Shown here one piece after another: positions 54,359 to 64,000 of a stretch of DNA of 64,000 bases (position 1 is the stretch's first letter; every line of letters begins with the position of its first letter). Both the position numbers and the translations under genes were made by a program. The stretch comes from Actinoallomurus spadix (GTDB lineage: Bacteria > Actinomycetota > Actinomycetes > Streptosporangiales > Streptosporangiaceae): assembly GCF_024055725.1 (NCBI RefSeq), contig NZ_JAMXMX010000008.1:1-64000 (forward strand). Reading direction: 5' to 3'. Under the pieces are notes generated by a model. It saw nothing but the letters and a program-made list of their open reading frames with translations, did not search any database and was not told the origin of the DNA.

Positions 54359-56158
54359 ATGTGCGGGATTGCCGGCTGGGTGGACTACGACCGCGACCTC
54401 ACGCGCGACGGCGAGACCGCCCGCGCGATGACGCGCACGATGGCGCTCCGGGGCCCCGACGCCGAAGGGCTCTGGATCGAGTCCCATGTCGCGCTGGGGC
54501 ACCGGCGCCTCGCCGTGATCGATCTCGAGGGCGGCGCACAGCCGATGAGCGAGGGGCCCGTCACCCTCGTCTACAGCGGCGAGACGTACAACTTCCGTGA
54601 GCTCCGCCGGGAGCTGGAGTCCCACGGGCACCGGTTCCGCACCCGCAGCGACACCGAGGTCGTCCTGCGGGCGTACCTGCGGTGGGGGGCCGACCTCGTC
54701 GAGCACCTGAACGGGATGTACGCGTTCGCGCTGTGGGACCGGCGGACCGAGGAGCTCCTCCTCGTACGGGACCGGATGGGCATCAAGCCGCTGTACTACG
54801 CGCCGACCCGCCACGGTGTGCTGTTCGGCTCCGAGCCCAAGGCCATCCTCGCCAATCCGCTGTTCGGCCCGCGCCTTCGCGACGAGGGCCTGTTCGAGCT
54901 GCTCACCACCGCGAAGACGCCGGGTCACGCCGTCTTCGACGGCATGTACGAGGTCGAGCCCGGGCACGTCGTCCGCGTCTCACGCGACGGGCTCACCGAC
55001 CGGCGCTACTGGGCGCTGACCGCCCGGGAGCACACCGACGGCATCCCCAGGACCGTCCGGCGCGTCCGCGAGCTCTTGGAGGACATCGTCGCGCGGCAGC
55101 TCATCTCCGACGTCCCGCTGTGCACGCTGCTGTCGGGCGGGCTGGACTCCAGTGCCCTCACCGCGCTGGCCGACCGGGCGCTGGGGATCGGCACCGTACG
55201 CAGCTTCGCGGTCGACTTCACCGATGAGGGCGGCGGCTTCGTGCCGGACGCCGTGCGGGACACGCCCGACACCCCGTACGTCCACGACGTCGCCAAGCAC
55301 GTCGGGTCCCATCACACCGACGTCGTCCTCGGCAGTGAGAGCCTGGCCTCGCCCGAGGCCGTCGAGTCGGTGCTGCGTGCCCGGGACCTGCCCGGCGGCG
55401 GCGACATGGACACCTCGCTGTACCTGCTGTTCGCCGAGATCCGCCGGCATTCCACGGTCGCGCTGTCGGGTGAGTCCGCCGATGAGATCTTCGGCGGGTA
55501 CCGCTGGTTCCACGATCCGGCCGCGGTCGCCGCGGAGGCGTTCCCCTGGCTCCGCGGCCTGGGCGGGACGATGGACCTGGTGGACCGGGATCTCGACCGG
55601 CGCGCCGGCGCGTACCTCACCGAGCGGTACCACGAGGCGATCGACGAGGTGCCCCGCCTGCCCGGCGAGGACGGCGCCGAGCGCCGGATGCGGGAGATCT
55701 GCCACCTCCACCTCACCCGGATGGTCCGCCTCCTCCTCGACCGCAAGGACCGGATGAGCATGGCGGTCGGCCTGGAGGTCCGCGTGCCGTTCTGCGACCA
55801 CCGGCTCGTCGAGTACGTCTTCAACACACCGTGGGCGTACAAGACCTATGACGGCCGGGAGAAGAGCCTGCTGCGCGGCGCCACCTCCGACCTGCTCCCC
55901 GAGTCGGTCGTACGGCGGCGGAAGAGCCCGTATCCGGCCACGCAGGATCCCGGGTACGAACGGGCCGTGCGCGAGCGCCTGTCCGGCATCCTCGCCGATC
56001 CGAACGCCCCCGTACGGCCCTACCTCGACGAGAAGGCCGCGCGCGCCGTGCTGCGCCGGCCGATCGGCCGGGCCAGCCTCCAGCAGAACCGGACCGCGAT
56101 GGAACGGATCGTCGGCCTGAACGACTGGCTGACGGCCTATCGTCCCGAACATATCTGA
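54359..56158 (+). CDS. asnB: Asparagine synthetase (glutamine-hydrolysing)
   Basis: A 599-residue enzyme. The glutaminase half begins with the catalytic Cys2 (MCGIAGWVDYD) and has RGPDAEG and GHRRLAVIDLEGG; GETYNFRELR replaces the usual GEIYNYRELR. The synthetase half has the PP-loop LLSGGLDSSALTAL and SGESADEIFGGYRWF. It moves amide nitrogen from glutamine to aspartate with ATP. GAGGAGG lies before the ATG. The size and motifs fit the actinobacterial AsnB, although similar enzymes serve in natural-product pathways. Confidence 0.92.
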   Translation: MCGIAGWVDYDRDLTRDGETARAMTRTMALRGPDAEGLWIESHVALGHRRLAVIDLEGGAQPMSEGPVTLVYSGETYNFRELRRELESHGHRFRTRSDTEVVLRAYLRWGADLVEHLNGMYAFALWDRRTEELLLVRDRMGIKPLYYAPTRHGVLFGSEPKAILANPLFGPRLRDEGLFELLTTAKTPGHAVFDGMYEVEPGHVVRVSRDGLTDRRYWALTAREHTDGIPRTVRRVRELLEDIVARQLISDVPLCTLLSGGLDSSALTALADRALGIGTVRSFAVDFTDEGGGFVPDAVRDTPDTPYVHDVAKHVGSHHTDVVLGSESLASPEAVESVLRARDLPGGGDMDTSLYLLFAEIRRHSTVALSGESADEIFGGYRWFHDPAAVAAEAFPWLRGLGGTMDLVDRDLDRRAGAYLTERYHEAIDEVPRLPGEDGAERRMREICHLHLTRMVRLLLDRKDRMSMAVGLEVRVPFCDHRLVEYVFNTPWAYKTYDGREKSLLRGATSDLLPESVVRRRKSPYPATQDPGYERAVRERLSGILADPNAPVRPYLDEKAARAVLRRPIGRASLQQNRTAMERIVGLNDWLTAYRPEHI

Positions 56159-56231
56159 TTGTTCAGCATATATCGCTATTGCCGAGTGATCAATTCGCGG
56201 TCGATGGCATGGCCGGTTTAAAGTCCCGGCC

Positions 56232-57125
56232 ATGCCATCGCTGAGTCACGAATCGCTCGCCCTGTTGTTCAAGAACCGCCCGCCTCTGGCCGCAGAAATT
56301 CTCCATAACGCCTTAAAAGTCGACATCCCGGACTATGAGGAAATCCGGGTTGAATCCGGCGATCTCACCGAGTGGAACCCCGCGGAGTTCCGCGCGGACG
56401 CCGTGGTCGTCTTCGAGGCGGCCACCCCCGTGCTGGCCGTGGTCGTGGAGATCCAGCTCGGCCGTGACCAGGGCAAGCGATGGAGCTGGCCGGTCTACCT
56501 CGCGGGTCTGCGCGCACGAACGCGCTGCCCGGCGATCCTGCTGGTGATCTGCGCCGACGCGGCCGTCGGCGACTGGTGCGCCGAGCCGATCGACCTCGGC
56601 CATCCCGGCTGGACTCTTACTCCGCTGGTGCTCAAGCCCGAGGCGGTCCCGGTCGTGACCGACGTGGCGGAGGCCGTCCGCGCGCCGGAGCTCGCGGTGC
56701 TGTCGACCATGACCCACGGCGCCGCCTACGACCGGGCGCGGATGTTCCACGCCCTTCTTTCCGCCCTCGCCACCATCGAGGACGGTGACCGCGCGAAACT
56801 GTACATTGACATCGTGCTCGCGGCACTGCCCGAGACGCCGGCCACCGAACTGGAGGCAATCGTGCGCAGCGATACATCTCCCTACAAAAGCGACGCCTTC
56901 CGCAGGACCTACGCCGAAGGCGAAGCCAGCGGCGAAGCCAAGGGCGTGGCCAAGGGAGAGACCAAAGGCAGGGTGGAGACCCTCCTTCAGGTGCTCGAGG
57001 CCCGGGGCGTCATGGTCCCGGACGAGGCGCGCGAACGCATCACCGCCTGCACCGACGTCGCCCAGATCGAGGCCTGGGTCAAGCGGTCCGTCATCGTCCG
57101 CACCGTCGACGCCCTCTTCGACTGA
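56232..57125 (+). CDS. Putative PD-(D/E)XK nuclease-like protein
   Basis: A 297-residue protein of a family abundant in actinobacteria, usually annotated hypothetical. PSLSHESLALLFKNRPPLAA opens it; Asp56 (RADAVVVFE) and Glu73-x-Gln75 (VVVEIQLGRD) fit a PD-(D/E)XK core as in Rpn-like proteins. The C-terminal EGEASGEAKGVAKGETKG is a flexible Lys/Gly repeat before a small helical end. Nuclease action is inferred from fold only. Upstream sequence to 56200 is AT-richer than average. Confidence 0.65.
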   Translation: MPSLSHESLALLFKNRPPLAAEILHNALKVDIPDYEEIRVESGDLTEWNPAEFRADAVVVFEAATPVLAVVVEIQLGRDQGKRWSWPVYLAGLRARTRCPAILLVICADAAVGDWCAEPIDLGHPGWTLTPLVLKPEAVPVVTDVAEAVRAPELAVLSTMTHGAAYDRARMFHALLSALATIEDGDRAKLYIDIVLAALPETPATELEAIVRSDTSPYKSDAFRRTYAEGEASGEAKGVAKGETKGRVETLLQVLEARGVMVPDEARERITACTDVAQIEAWVKRSVIVRTVDALFD

Positions 57126-57176
57126 ACCGCGCGGGCGGTCGGTCCAGGCCGGCGCGGTCGGTCCAGAACGGCCCGG

Positions 57177-58601
<1,425 letters not shown>

Positions 58602-58603
58602 TC

Positions 58604-58708
58604 ATGCGTCCTGCGTACGTGTCCCCCCAGCAGGCAGTCGCCACCTACGCAGAGGACACGACGCTTCGTGCATTCACCGACGCGACCGGCGCGGAGAGAC
58701 GCCGGTAA
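58604..58708 (+). CDS. Possible 34-residue peptide before ABC exporter
   Basis: ATG 58604 has GAGGAG at ideal spacing, a much better ribosome site than any start of the overlapping ABC gene. It reads MRPAYVSPQQAVATYAEDTT and stops at 58708 after AERRR. It may be a small leader gene that couples translation to the transporter, or the true N-terminus of the transporter joined by a frameshift. Confidence 0.35.
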   Translation: MRPAYVSPQQAVATYAEDTTLRAFTDATGAERRR

Positions 58709-60443
58709 GACCACTCAGACCACCGTCCTGGGCTGCCTTCGCCCGGGCCTTCGCGCGACCGCGGCCCTCGCCGCCGCCGTCACGGCGGCGACCGCGCTGC
58801 CGCTCGTCGCACCGCAGCTCACCCGGCGTTTCGTCGACGACGCCATCGGCGGTGCGAGCACCCGCCACCTGGTGTTCGTCGCCGTCGGCTACCTGATCCT
58901 CGCCGTCGCCGGGCAGGGCGCCCGTACCCTCACCGCCTGGCTGGCGAGCCGCCTGGCCTGGGACGGCACCAACCGCCTCCGGGAGCGGCTGGCCGAGCAC
59001 ACCCTCGGCCTCGACCTCGGCTTCCACGGGCGGCGTACCCCCGGCGAGCTGATCGAACGCGTCGACGGCGACGTCGTCGCCATCGCCGAGTTCGTCGTCG
59101 CCTTCCTGCTGGACGTCGTGGCCGGCGTCCTCCTCCTGGCGGGCGTGCTCGTCGTCATGCTGACCGTCGAACCGCGCGTCGGCGCGCTGCTGCTCGCGTA
59201 CTGCGCGCTGATCGGGTTCGCGATGGCCCAGGCGCAGCGGCTGGCCGTGCCGTCGGCCGCCCGGTCCCGCGCGCGGTACGCCGCGCTGTTCGGCGACATC
59301 GAGGAGCGCCTGGCCGGCCTGGAGGACCTGCGTGCGAACGGCGCCGGCGAGCACGCCGTGAACCGCGTCCACCGGGCGAGCGGCCGGATGTACCGCGCGG
59401 AGTTCCGGTCCGAGCGCATCGGCAGCGGCCTGCTCGCGGGCACGTCGGTGGCCTTCGCGGCGGGTACGGCGCTGGTCGTCGCCCTGGCCTCCTGGGCCCG
59501 CTGGTCCGGGACGCTGACCGTCGGCACCGCCGTGCTGCTGCTGCAGTACACCCAGATGGTCCGGACGCCGTTCGAGCGGCTGATCGACCAGTTGCGGCAG
59601 TACCAGGCGGCCCTCGCCGGTGTCGCCCGCGTCCGGGACCTCCTGGCCGAACGCCGTACGCTGCCGGAGCCCGCCGATCCCCGGCCGTTGCCGGCGTCGG
59701 GCCCGCTCGGCCTGCGCCTCGACGGAGTGGGCTTCGCGTACGCCGACGACGGCGCGCCGGTGCTGTCCGGCGTCGACCTGACGCTGGCGCCGGGTGAGAC
59801 GCTCGGCCTGGTCGGCCGGACCGGCAGCGGCAAGACCACCATCGCCCGGCTCATCCTGCGGCTGTACGACCCGACCGAGGGCGCCGTACGGGTCGGCGGG
59901 CTGGACCTGCGGAACGCCGACCCGGCGTCCGTACGGCGGCGGATCGGCGTGGTCACCCAGGACGTGCAACTGTTCACCGCGAGCGTGCGGGACAACCTGA
60001 CGCTGTTCCGGCCGGACCTCGCCGGCGACCGGCGGCTGCGGGAGATCCTCGCCGAGGTCGGTCTCGGCGACTGGCTGGCCGGGCTGCCCGACGGCCTCGA
60101 CACCGGGCTGGGCGGCGACGCGGTCGGCGTCTCCGCCGGTGAGGCGCAACTGCTGGCGTTCGCCCGTACGCTGCTCACCGACCCGGGGCTGGTGGTGCTG
60201 GACGAGGCCTCGAGCCGGCTCGACCCGGCGACCGAGCGACGCGTCGAGGCCGTCGTGGACCGGCTCCTCGCCGGCCGTACCGGGGTGCTCATCGCCCACC
60301 GGCTGTCCTCCCTGGCACGGGTGGACACGGTCGCGGTCGTCGACGGCGGCCGGATCGTCGAGTACGGCCGCCGGGACGACCTGACGGCCGACCCCGGCAG
60401 CCGGTTCGCGCGGCTGCTCAGCGCGGCGGGGGTGGCGCGATGA
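58668..60443 (+). CDS. ABC exporter half-transporter (first of pair)
   Basis: About 591 residues: six-helix exporter domain (residues 20-310: ATALPLVAPQLTRRFVDDAI, FVVAFLLDVVAGVLLLAGVL, GTALVVALASWARWSG) and an ATPase with GRTGSGKTT, signature VSAGEAQLLAFARTLL (a variant of LSGGQ) and Walker B LVVLDEASSRLD with the catalytic Glu. The GTG at 58668 is only a guess: the first clear transporter residues begin near 58710. The next half-transporter overlaps it by four bases. Confidence 0.85.
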   Translation: MHSPTRPARRDAGKTTQTTVLGCLRPGLRATAALAAAVTAATALPLVAPQLTRRFVDDAIGGASTRHLVFVAVGYLILAVAGQGARTLTAWLASRLAWDGTNRLRERLAEHTLGLDLGFHGRRTPGELIERVDGDVVAIAEFVVAFLLDVVAGVLLLAGVLVVMLTVEPRVGALLLAYCALIGFAMAQAQRLAVPSAARSRARYAALFGDIEERLAGLEDLRANGAGEHAVNRVHRASGRMYRAEFRSERIGSGLLAGTSVAFAAGTALVVALASWARWSGTLTVGTAVLLLQYTQMVRTPFERLIDQLRQYQAALAGVARVRDLLAERRTLPEPADPRPLPASGPLGLRLDGVGFAYADDGAPVLSGVDLTLAPGETLGLVGRTGSGKTTIARLILRLYDPTEGAVRVGGLDLRNADPASVRRRIGVVTQDVQLFTASVRDNLTLFRPDLAGDRRLREILAEVGLGDWLAGLPDGLDTGLGGDAVGVSAGEAQLLAFARTLLTDPGLVVLDEASSRLDPATERRVEAVVDRLLAGRTGVLIAHRLSSLARVDTVAVVDGGRIVEYGRRDDLTADPGSRFARLLSAAGVAR

Positions 60444-62254
60444 GGCCCGTACCGACCGTGATGGCCGGTCTCGCCCGCTCCTCCGGGCTGCGCCGGTACC
60501 TCCTCGGCGGCCTGCTGTGGCTGCCGACGTACCTGTTCCCCATCGGCGGCGGCCTGCTGCTGAAGCGGCTGTTCGACCAGCTCAGCGGGGATCGGGCCGC
60601 CGACCTGACGGGGGCGCTGTGGCTCTGCGCCGCGTTCGCCGGGCTGGAGGTGGTCCGCGGCCTGAACATCGTCACCGCCTGGGCGTACGGCGTGTACTGG
60701 TGGGAGGCCGCCGCGACCACGCTGCGCGTCAACGTGCTGCGCTCGATCCTCACCGCCCGCGGCGCCGCCGCGGCCCGGCTGCCGTACGCGCCGGGTGAGG
60801 CGCTGGCGCGGCTTCGCGACGACGTGTCCGACCTCGTCCAGGTCACCGACGACCTGGTGGACCTGGCCGGCACGGCGCTGTTCGGCGGCACCGCACTGGT
60901 GATCATGGCGGCGATCGACCCCGCCGTCACGCTCGCGCTCGTCCTGCCGATGGTCGCCGCAGCGGTGCTGAGCCGGCTGCTCGGCACCGTCATCCGGCGC
61001 CTGCACCGCCGCGCCCGGCGCCTCGGCGCCGCGGTGACCGCCCATCTCGGCGACGCGTTCGCGGGCATCCTGGCGATCAAGACGGCGGGCGCGGAGGACG
61101 CGGTGCTGGCGCGCCTCCGCGCGCACAACCGCCGGCGGCGGAACGCCGCCGTCCGGGACCGGCTCGCGACCGACCTCCTGGACACGGTGACGAGCGCGAC
61201 CGTCGAGATCGGCATGGGCATCGTCCTGCTCATCGCCGCCCCCGCGATGCACCACGGGAGCTTCACGGTCGGCGACCTGGCGCTCTTCACCGGCTACCTC
61301 GGCTGGCTGACCGCGCTGCCGCGCTCCCTCGGCACGTTCCTGTACCGCCTGCCGCAGGCCGCGGTCGCCACCGAACGCCTCGGCCGGCTCATGGCCCCGC
61401 ACGAGGACGTCCATGACCTCGCGCGGGTGAGCGGCGTCTGGTTCCGCCGGGACCCGCCACCGGTCCCGGCGCCGCCGCCGCACCCCGACCCGCTGAAGGT
61501 GATCGAGGGCCGCGGCCTGACCGTGCGGTACGGGTGTGGCCGCGGGCTGGACGCCGTCGACCTGCGGATCGAACGCGGGTCCTTCACCGTGGTCACCGGA
61601 GCCGTCGGGACCGGCAAGACCACGCTCGTACGGGCACTGCTCGGGCTCGTGCCCCTGGACGCCGGAACGATCACCTGGAACGGCCGGCCCGTCGAGGACC
61701 CGGGAACGTACCTGGTCCCCGGCCGCGTCGCGTACGCGAGCCAGATCCCCCGGCTGTTCTCCGACTCGCTCCGGGAGAACCTCCTACTCGGCGCGGACGA
61801 CGACCGGCTCGCCACCGCCATCCGGCTGGCGGCGTTCGACACGGACGTGGCGGACATGCCGGACGGCCTCGACACGGTCGTCGGTCCCCGCGGCGTACGA
61901 CTGTCCGGCGGACAGGTGCAACGGGCCACGGCCGCCCGCGCCCTCGTACGGAACCCGGACCTGCTCGTCGTCGACGACCTGTCCTCCGCGCTGGACGTGG
62001 AGACCGAGCGGTCCCTGTGGGAACGGCTCGCCGACGCGGCGCGCGACGGACGCGGACCGGCGACGCTGCTGGTCGTGTCGCACCGCCGGGCGGCCCTCGA
62101 ACGAGCCGACCGGATCGTGGTCCTCGATCGTGGCCGCGTCGCCGGTCACGGCCGGCTCGACGAACTCCTGGAGAACTGCGCGGAGATGCGCCGGCTGTGG
62201 ACCGGCGAACTCCTCATCGAGGCCGAGGAACAGGCGGACCCCACCGTCCGCTGA
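60440..62254 (+). CDS. ABC exporter half-transporter (second of pair)
   Basis: A 604-residue protein with six helices and an ATPase. Walker A is GAVGTGKTT and the signature RLSGGQVQRATAARAL is canonical, but Walker B is LLVVDDLSSALD, with Asp instead of the catalytic Glu. The first subunit has the opposite: a variant signature and an intact Walker B Glu. Together this is the degenerate-site layout of heterodimeric exporters such as TM287/288. The cargo is unknown. ATG overlaps the partner's stop; a hairpin follows. Confidence 0.9.
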   Translation: MRPVPTVMAGLARSSGLRRYLLGGLLWLPTYLFPIGGGLLLKRLFDQLSGDRAADLTGALWLCAAFAGLEVVRGLNIVTAWAYGVYWWEAAATTLRVNVLRSILTARGAAAARLPYAPGEALARLRDDVSDLVQVTDDLVDLAGTALFGGTALVIMAAIDPAVTLALVLPMVAAAVLSRLLGTVIRRLHRRARRLGAAVTAHLGDAFAGILAIKTAGAEDAVLARLRAHNRRRRNAAVRDRLATDLLDTVTSATVEIGMGIVLLIAAPAMHHGSFTVGDLALFTGYLGWLTALPRSLGTFLYRLPQAAVATERLGRLMAPHEDVHDLARVSGVWFRRDPPPVPAPPPHPDPLKVIEGRGLTVRYGCGRGLDAVDLRIERGSFTVVTGAVGTGKTTLVRALLGLVPLDAGTITWNGRPVEDPGTYLVPGRVAYASQIPRLFSDSLRENLLLGADDDRLATAIRLAAFDTDVADMPDGLDTVVGPRGVRLSGGQVQRATAARALVRNPDLLVVDDLSSALDVETERSLWERLADAARDGRGPATLLVVSHRRAALERADRIVVLDRGRVAGHGRLDELLENCAEMRRLWTGELLIEAEEQADPTVR

Positions 62255-62260
62255 CCTGGC

Positions 62261-62291
62261 GGCGGCGGTGGGCTCCGGCCCACCACCGCCG
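62261..62291 (+). terminator. Hairpin after ABC exporter operon
   Basis: GGTGGGC (62267-62273) pairs with GCCCACC (62278-62284) around TCCG, extended outward by GGCGGC against GCCGTC-like bases with a bulge. It lies just after the second transporter gene. Confidence 0.6.
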
Positions 62292-62447
62292 TCCAGCCGT
62301 TCCGTTCAGCCACTGTGACGTCGCTATTGACGGAACAAGCCCGGCGAACCGGTCATGCGTCCGTCAACGATGACGGCCACGTGGCTCCGACGGCGGTGAG
62401 GTGACCACAGAGGTGTCAGCGGTACCCGTAGCTCGTAGGCTCGGGGA

Positions 62448-63311
62448 ATGGTCTGGAGTCTGCTGGGGGCGGTCGCCGCCGCCGTGTGCTTCGGCACGGG
62501 AAGCGTGCTGCAGGCGCTCGCCGCGCGCACCGCGCCGACGGGCGCGGGCGTCGATCCGCGGTTGCTGGTCCGTCTCGTCCGGCGGCTCCCGTTCCTCGTC
62601 GGCACGGGGCTGGACCTGCTCGGCTTCGTCGCCGAACTGGCGGCGCTGCGGTCACTGCCGCTGTTCGTCGTGCAGGCGGTGATCGCCGCCAACCTGGCGG
62701 TCACCGCGGTCGTCGCCGCCTGGGTCCTGCACATCAGGCTGTCCGCCCGCGAGTGGGGCGCGGTCGCCGCGGTCTGCGCCGGCCTGGCCCTGCTCGGCCT
62801 GGCCGCCGGTCACGAGAATCCGGCGTCGGTGAGCCTGGCGTTCAGGCTCGCGCTGCTCGGCTGCGTCGTCCTCATGGGGGCGGCGGGGATGCTGGCGGGG
62901 CGCCTGCGCGGAGAGACCCGGTCCGCGGTGCTCGGGTTCGTCGCGGGCCTGGGGTTCGGCTTCGTCGCCATCGGCGCCCGCGTGCTGGTGAGCCTGTCCC
63001 CGCTCGACCTCCTGGGTGACCCGGCGACGTACGTCGTGGCGGGCGGCGGCCTGTCGGCGTTCCTGTTCTTCGCGACCGCGCTGCAGCGCGGCTCGGTCAC
63101 GACGACCACCGCCGCGATGGTCGTCGCCGAGACCGTCGTACCGGCGCTGGTCGGGGTCGTCCTCCTGGGCGACGACACCCGTCACGGGTACACCTGGAGC
63201 GCCGTGCTCGGCTTCCTCATGGCCGTGGTGGGCACGCTCGTCCTCGCCCGCTTCGGCGAACCCGCCGCGGAGACGGCCGAGGCCGCCCCTGCGCCGACGT
63301 CACATCACTGA
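62448..63311 (+). CDS. DMT-superfamily-like integral membrane protein
   Basis: A 287-residue protein with ten predicted helices in two halves, including LLGAVAAAVCFGTGSVLQAL, LPLFVVQAVIAANLAVTAVV and VVPALVGVVLLGDD. The layout matches drug/metabolite transporter-like proteins of actinobacteria (often annotated as membrane protein or EamA-like). The substrate is unknown. The ATG follows GGCTCGGGGA. Confidence 0.75.
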   Translation: MVWSLLGAVAAAVCFGTGSVLQALAARTAPTGAGVDPRLLVRLVRRLPFLVGTGLDLLGFVAELAALRSLPLFVVQAVIAANLAVTAVVAAWVLHIRLSAREWGAVAAVCAGLALLGLAAGHENPASVSLAFRLALLGCVVLMGAAGMLAGRLRGETRSAVLGFVAGLGFGFVAIGARVLVSLSPLDLLGDPATYVVAGGGLSAFLFFATALQRGSVTTTTAAMVVAETVVPALVGVVLLGDDTRHGYTWSAVLGFLMAVVGTLVLARFGEPAAETAEAAPAPTSHH

Positions 63312-63319
63312 GTCCGGGC

Positions 63320-63511
63320 TCAGACGCGGTCTCGAGCGCGGGACTTGTTCTGCTTCCAGGACAGCGGGCCGGGCAGGTCGACCCGATGCGCGCGGGATCG
63401 GGAGTTCCACGACCATCGGCCGATTTTGATGCTCCAGGAAGAAAACCCGTGCTCGGTGAAATTGAGGATCAGCGGCCCGAACTTCTGCCGTTTACGGAAC
63501 ATCACGCCCAT
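63320..63511 (-). CDS. DUF4236-like small protein
   Basis: A 63-residue product, MGVMFRKRQKFGPLILNFTE followed by a Ser/Trp-rich part. The start FRKRQKFGPL fits the DUF4236 pattern (RFRKRIKLGPG...N.S..G.S). ATG 63511 has GGGGAG eight bases upstream; a longer frame to 63577 lacks a site. Function unknown. Stop lies nine bases after the convergent membrane gene. Confidence 0.55.
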   Translation of the reverse strand: MGVMFRKRQKFGPLILNFTEHGFSSWSIKIGRWSWNSRSRAHRVDLPGPLSWKQNKSRARDRV

Positions 63512-63761
63512 CGCTGCGCTCCCCTTCGTGGCTCGTAAGCAGGTGTGCCAGCGAATGCCCGCGATGCCCCGAGCCAAACTTTCCGCAGTTCACGCCGGGC
63601 CACCGGCGTCAGGCGGCGGCCGTATCATTCCCGCCAGGCGGAACCGGGGCGGCAACCGTAGTGCTGCAGCACCATTAGCGGTTAGGACGTGGGGCTCTAC
63701 CCTCGGCTTCCCCCGATCAACATGATGTGGCCGTCGGTCCCTTCTACCCGCAGAGGAAACG

Positions 63762-64000
63762 ATGACCACTTTCCGGATCTCCCGTCGCGTCGGCATGCTC
63801 TCGGTCGCGACCGCGGCCGCGGCGGCGTTCACGCTGGCGCCCATGGCCTCGGCTCAAGCCGCTCCCGCCTCCCCCAAGGCCGACGCCCCCGTCAAAATCG
63901 CGGGCGCCTCGAAGAAGACGTACTTCACCTTGAGCGGGCTGGGCACCAAGCTCAGCGGCATCCCCAAGGGCAAGGCCTGGGTCGGCTGGCACGACGGGTT
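63762..64000 (+). CDS. Secreted protein, cut by window end
   Basis: The first 79 residues of an exported protein. Signal peptide: MTTFRISRRVGMLSVATAAA, then AFTLAPMASAQAAP with AQA-A as likely cleavage site. The mature part begins with KIAGASKKTYFTLSGLGTKL. CAGAGGAAACG precedes the ATG. The family cannot be told from this fragment. Confidence 0.75.
   Translation, partial: MTTFRISRRVGMLSVATAAAAAFTLAPMASAQAAPASPKADAPVKIAGASKKTYFTLSGLGTKLSGIPKGKAWVGWHDG

Overview
The window is a very high-GC actinobacterial chromosome segment with GTG and TTG starts, tightly overlapping operons, a WhiB protein, two-component and XRE/DUF397-type regulators and an F420-type oxidoreductase. It looks like Streptosporangiales or Streptomyces-like Actinomycetia; the genus cannot be fixed from sequence alone. 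Left part (1-8.9 kb) is an accessory region: a minus-strand DUF397 protein fused to a papain-fold toxin-like region that runs off the window, broken recombinase and zinc-finger genes, a partial second copy of tRNA-Tyr, a NUDIX hydrolase, an XRE regulator with a decayed paralogue, small GntR regulators, and several stretches that are less GC-rich than the rest. Middle part (8.9-18.3 kb) is an actinomycete integrative and conjugative element (AICE) inserted at tRNA-Tyr, the target class also used by SLP1. All its genes point right: small membrane protein, WhiB, hypothetical, SpdB-like DUF2637 protein, TraB/FtsK translocase, small zinc-finger membrane protein, small HTH-like protein, DnaB-N/DUF3987 replication protein, excisionase and tyrosine integrase, whose 3' end faces the tRNA. 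Two unannotated DNA/RNA features stand out. One is a stem-loop with a constant loop and varying stem, found upstream of four separate genes. The other is a cluster of eight GGTAGCGG octamers straight after traB, a good candidate for the cis-acting transfer locus (clt). The tRNA 3' copy at the left is inverted relative to the right one, so the pair cannot act as ordinary excision sites. Right part (18.3-64 kb) is mostly chromosomal backbone: yajQ, htpX, and a complex I gene set holding only nuoA, B, C, H, I, J, K, L, M and N. nuoDEFG are missing, and the set is broken into three blocks by a Uma2 gene and by a 5 kb two-component/TetR/hydrolase island. NuoB carries a long repetitive tail. Next to nuoA, after a Pro/Gly-rich membrane protein, lie korA and korB for a 2-oxoacid:ferredoxin oxidoreductase. 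Together these suggest a ferredoxin-fed proton pump rather than an NADH dehydrogenase. Further right come an enoyl-CoA hydratase, a SecD-P1-like membrane protein, an LLM oxidoreductase, a hydrolase-ABC ATPase fusion with its permease, a PRPP synthetase paralogue, a secreted beta-lactamase-like hydrolase, a GlxA/PfpI pair, an HD hydrolase, asparagine synthetase, an alditol oxidase, a heterodimeric ABC exporter, a DMT-type membrane protein and the start of a secreted protein cut by the window end.
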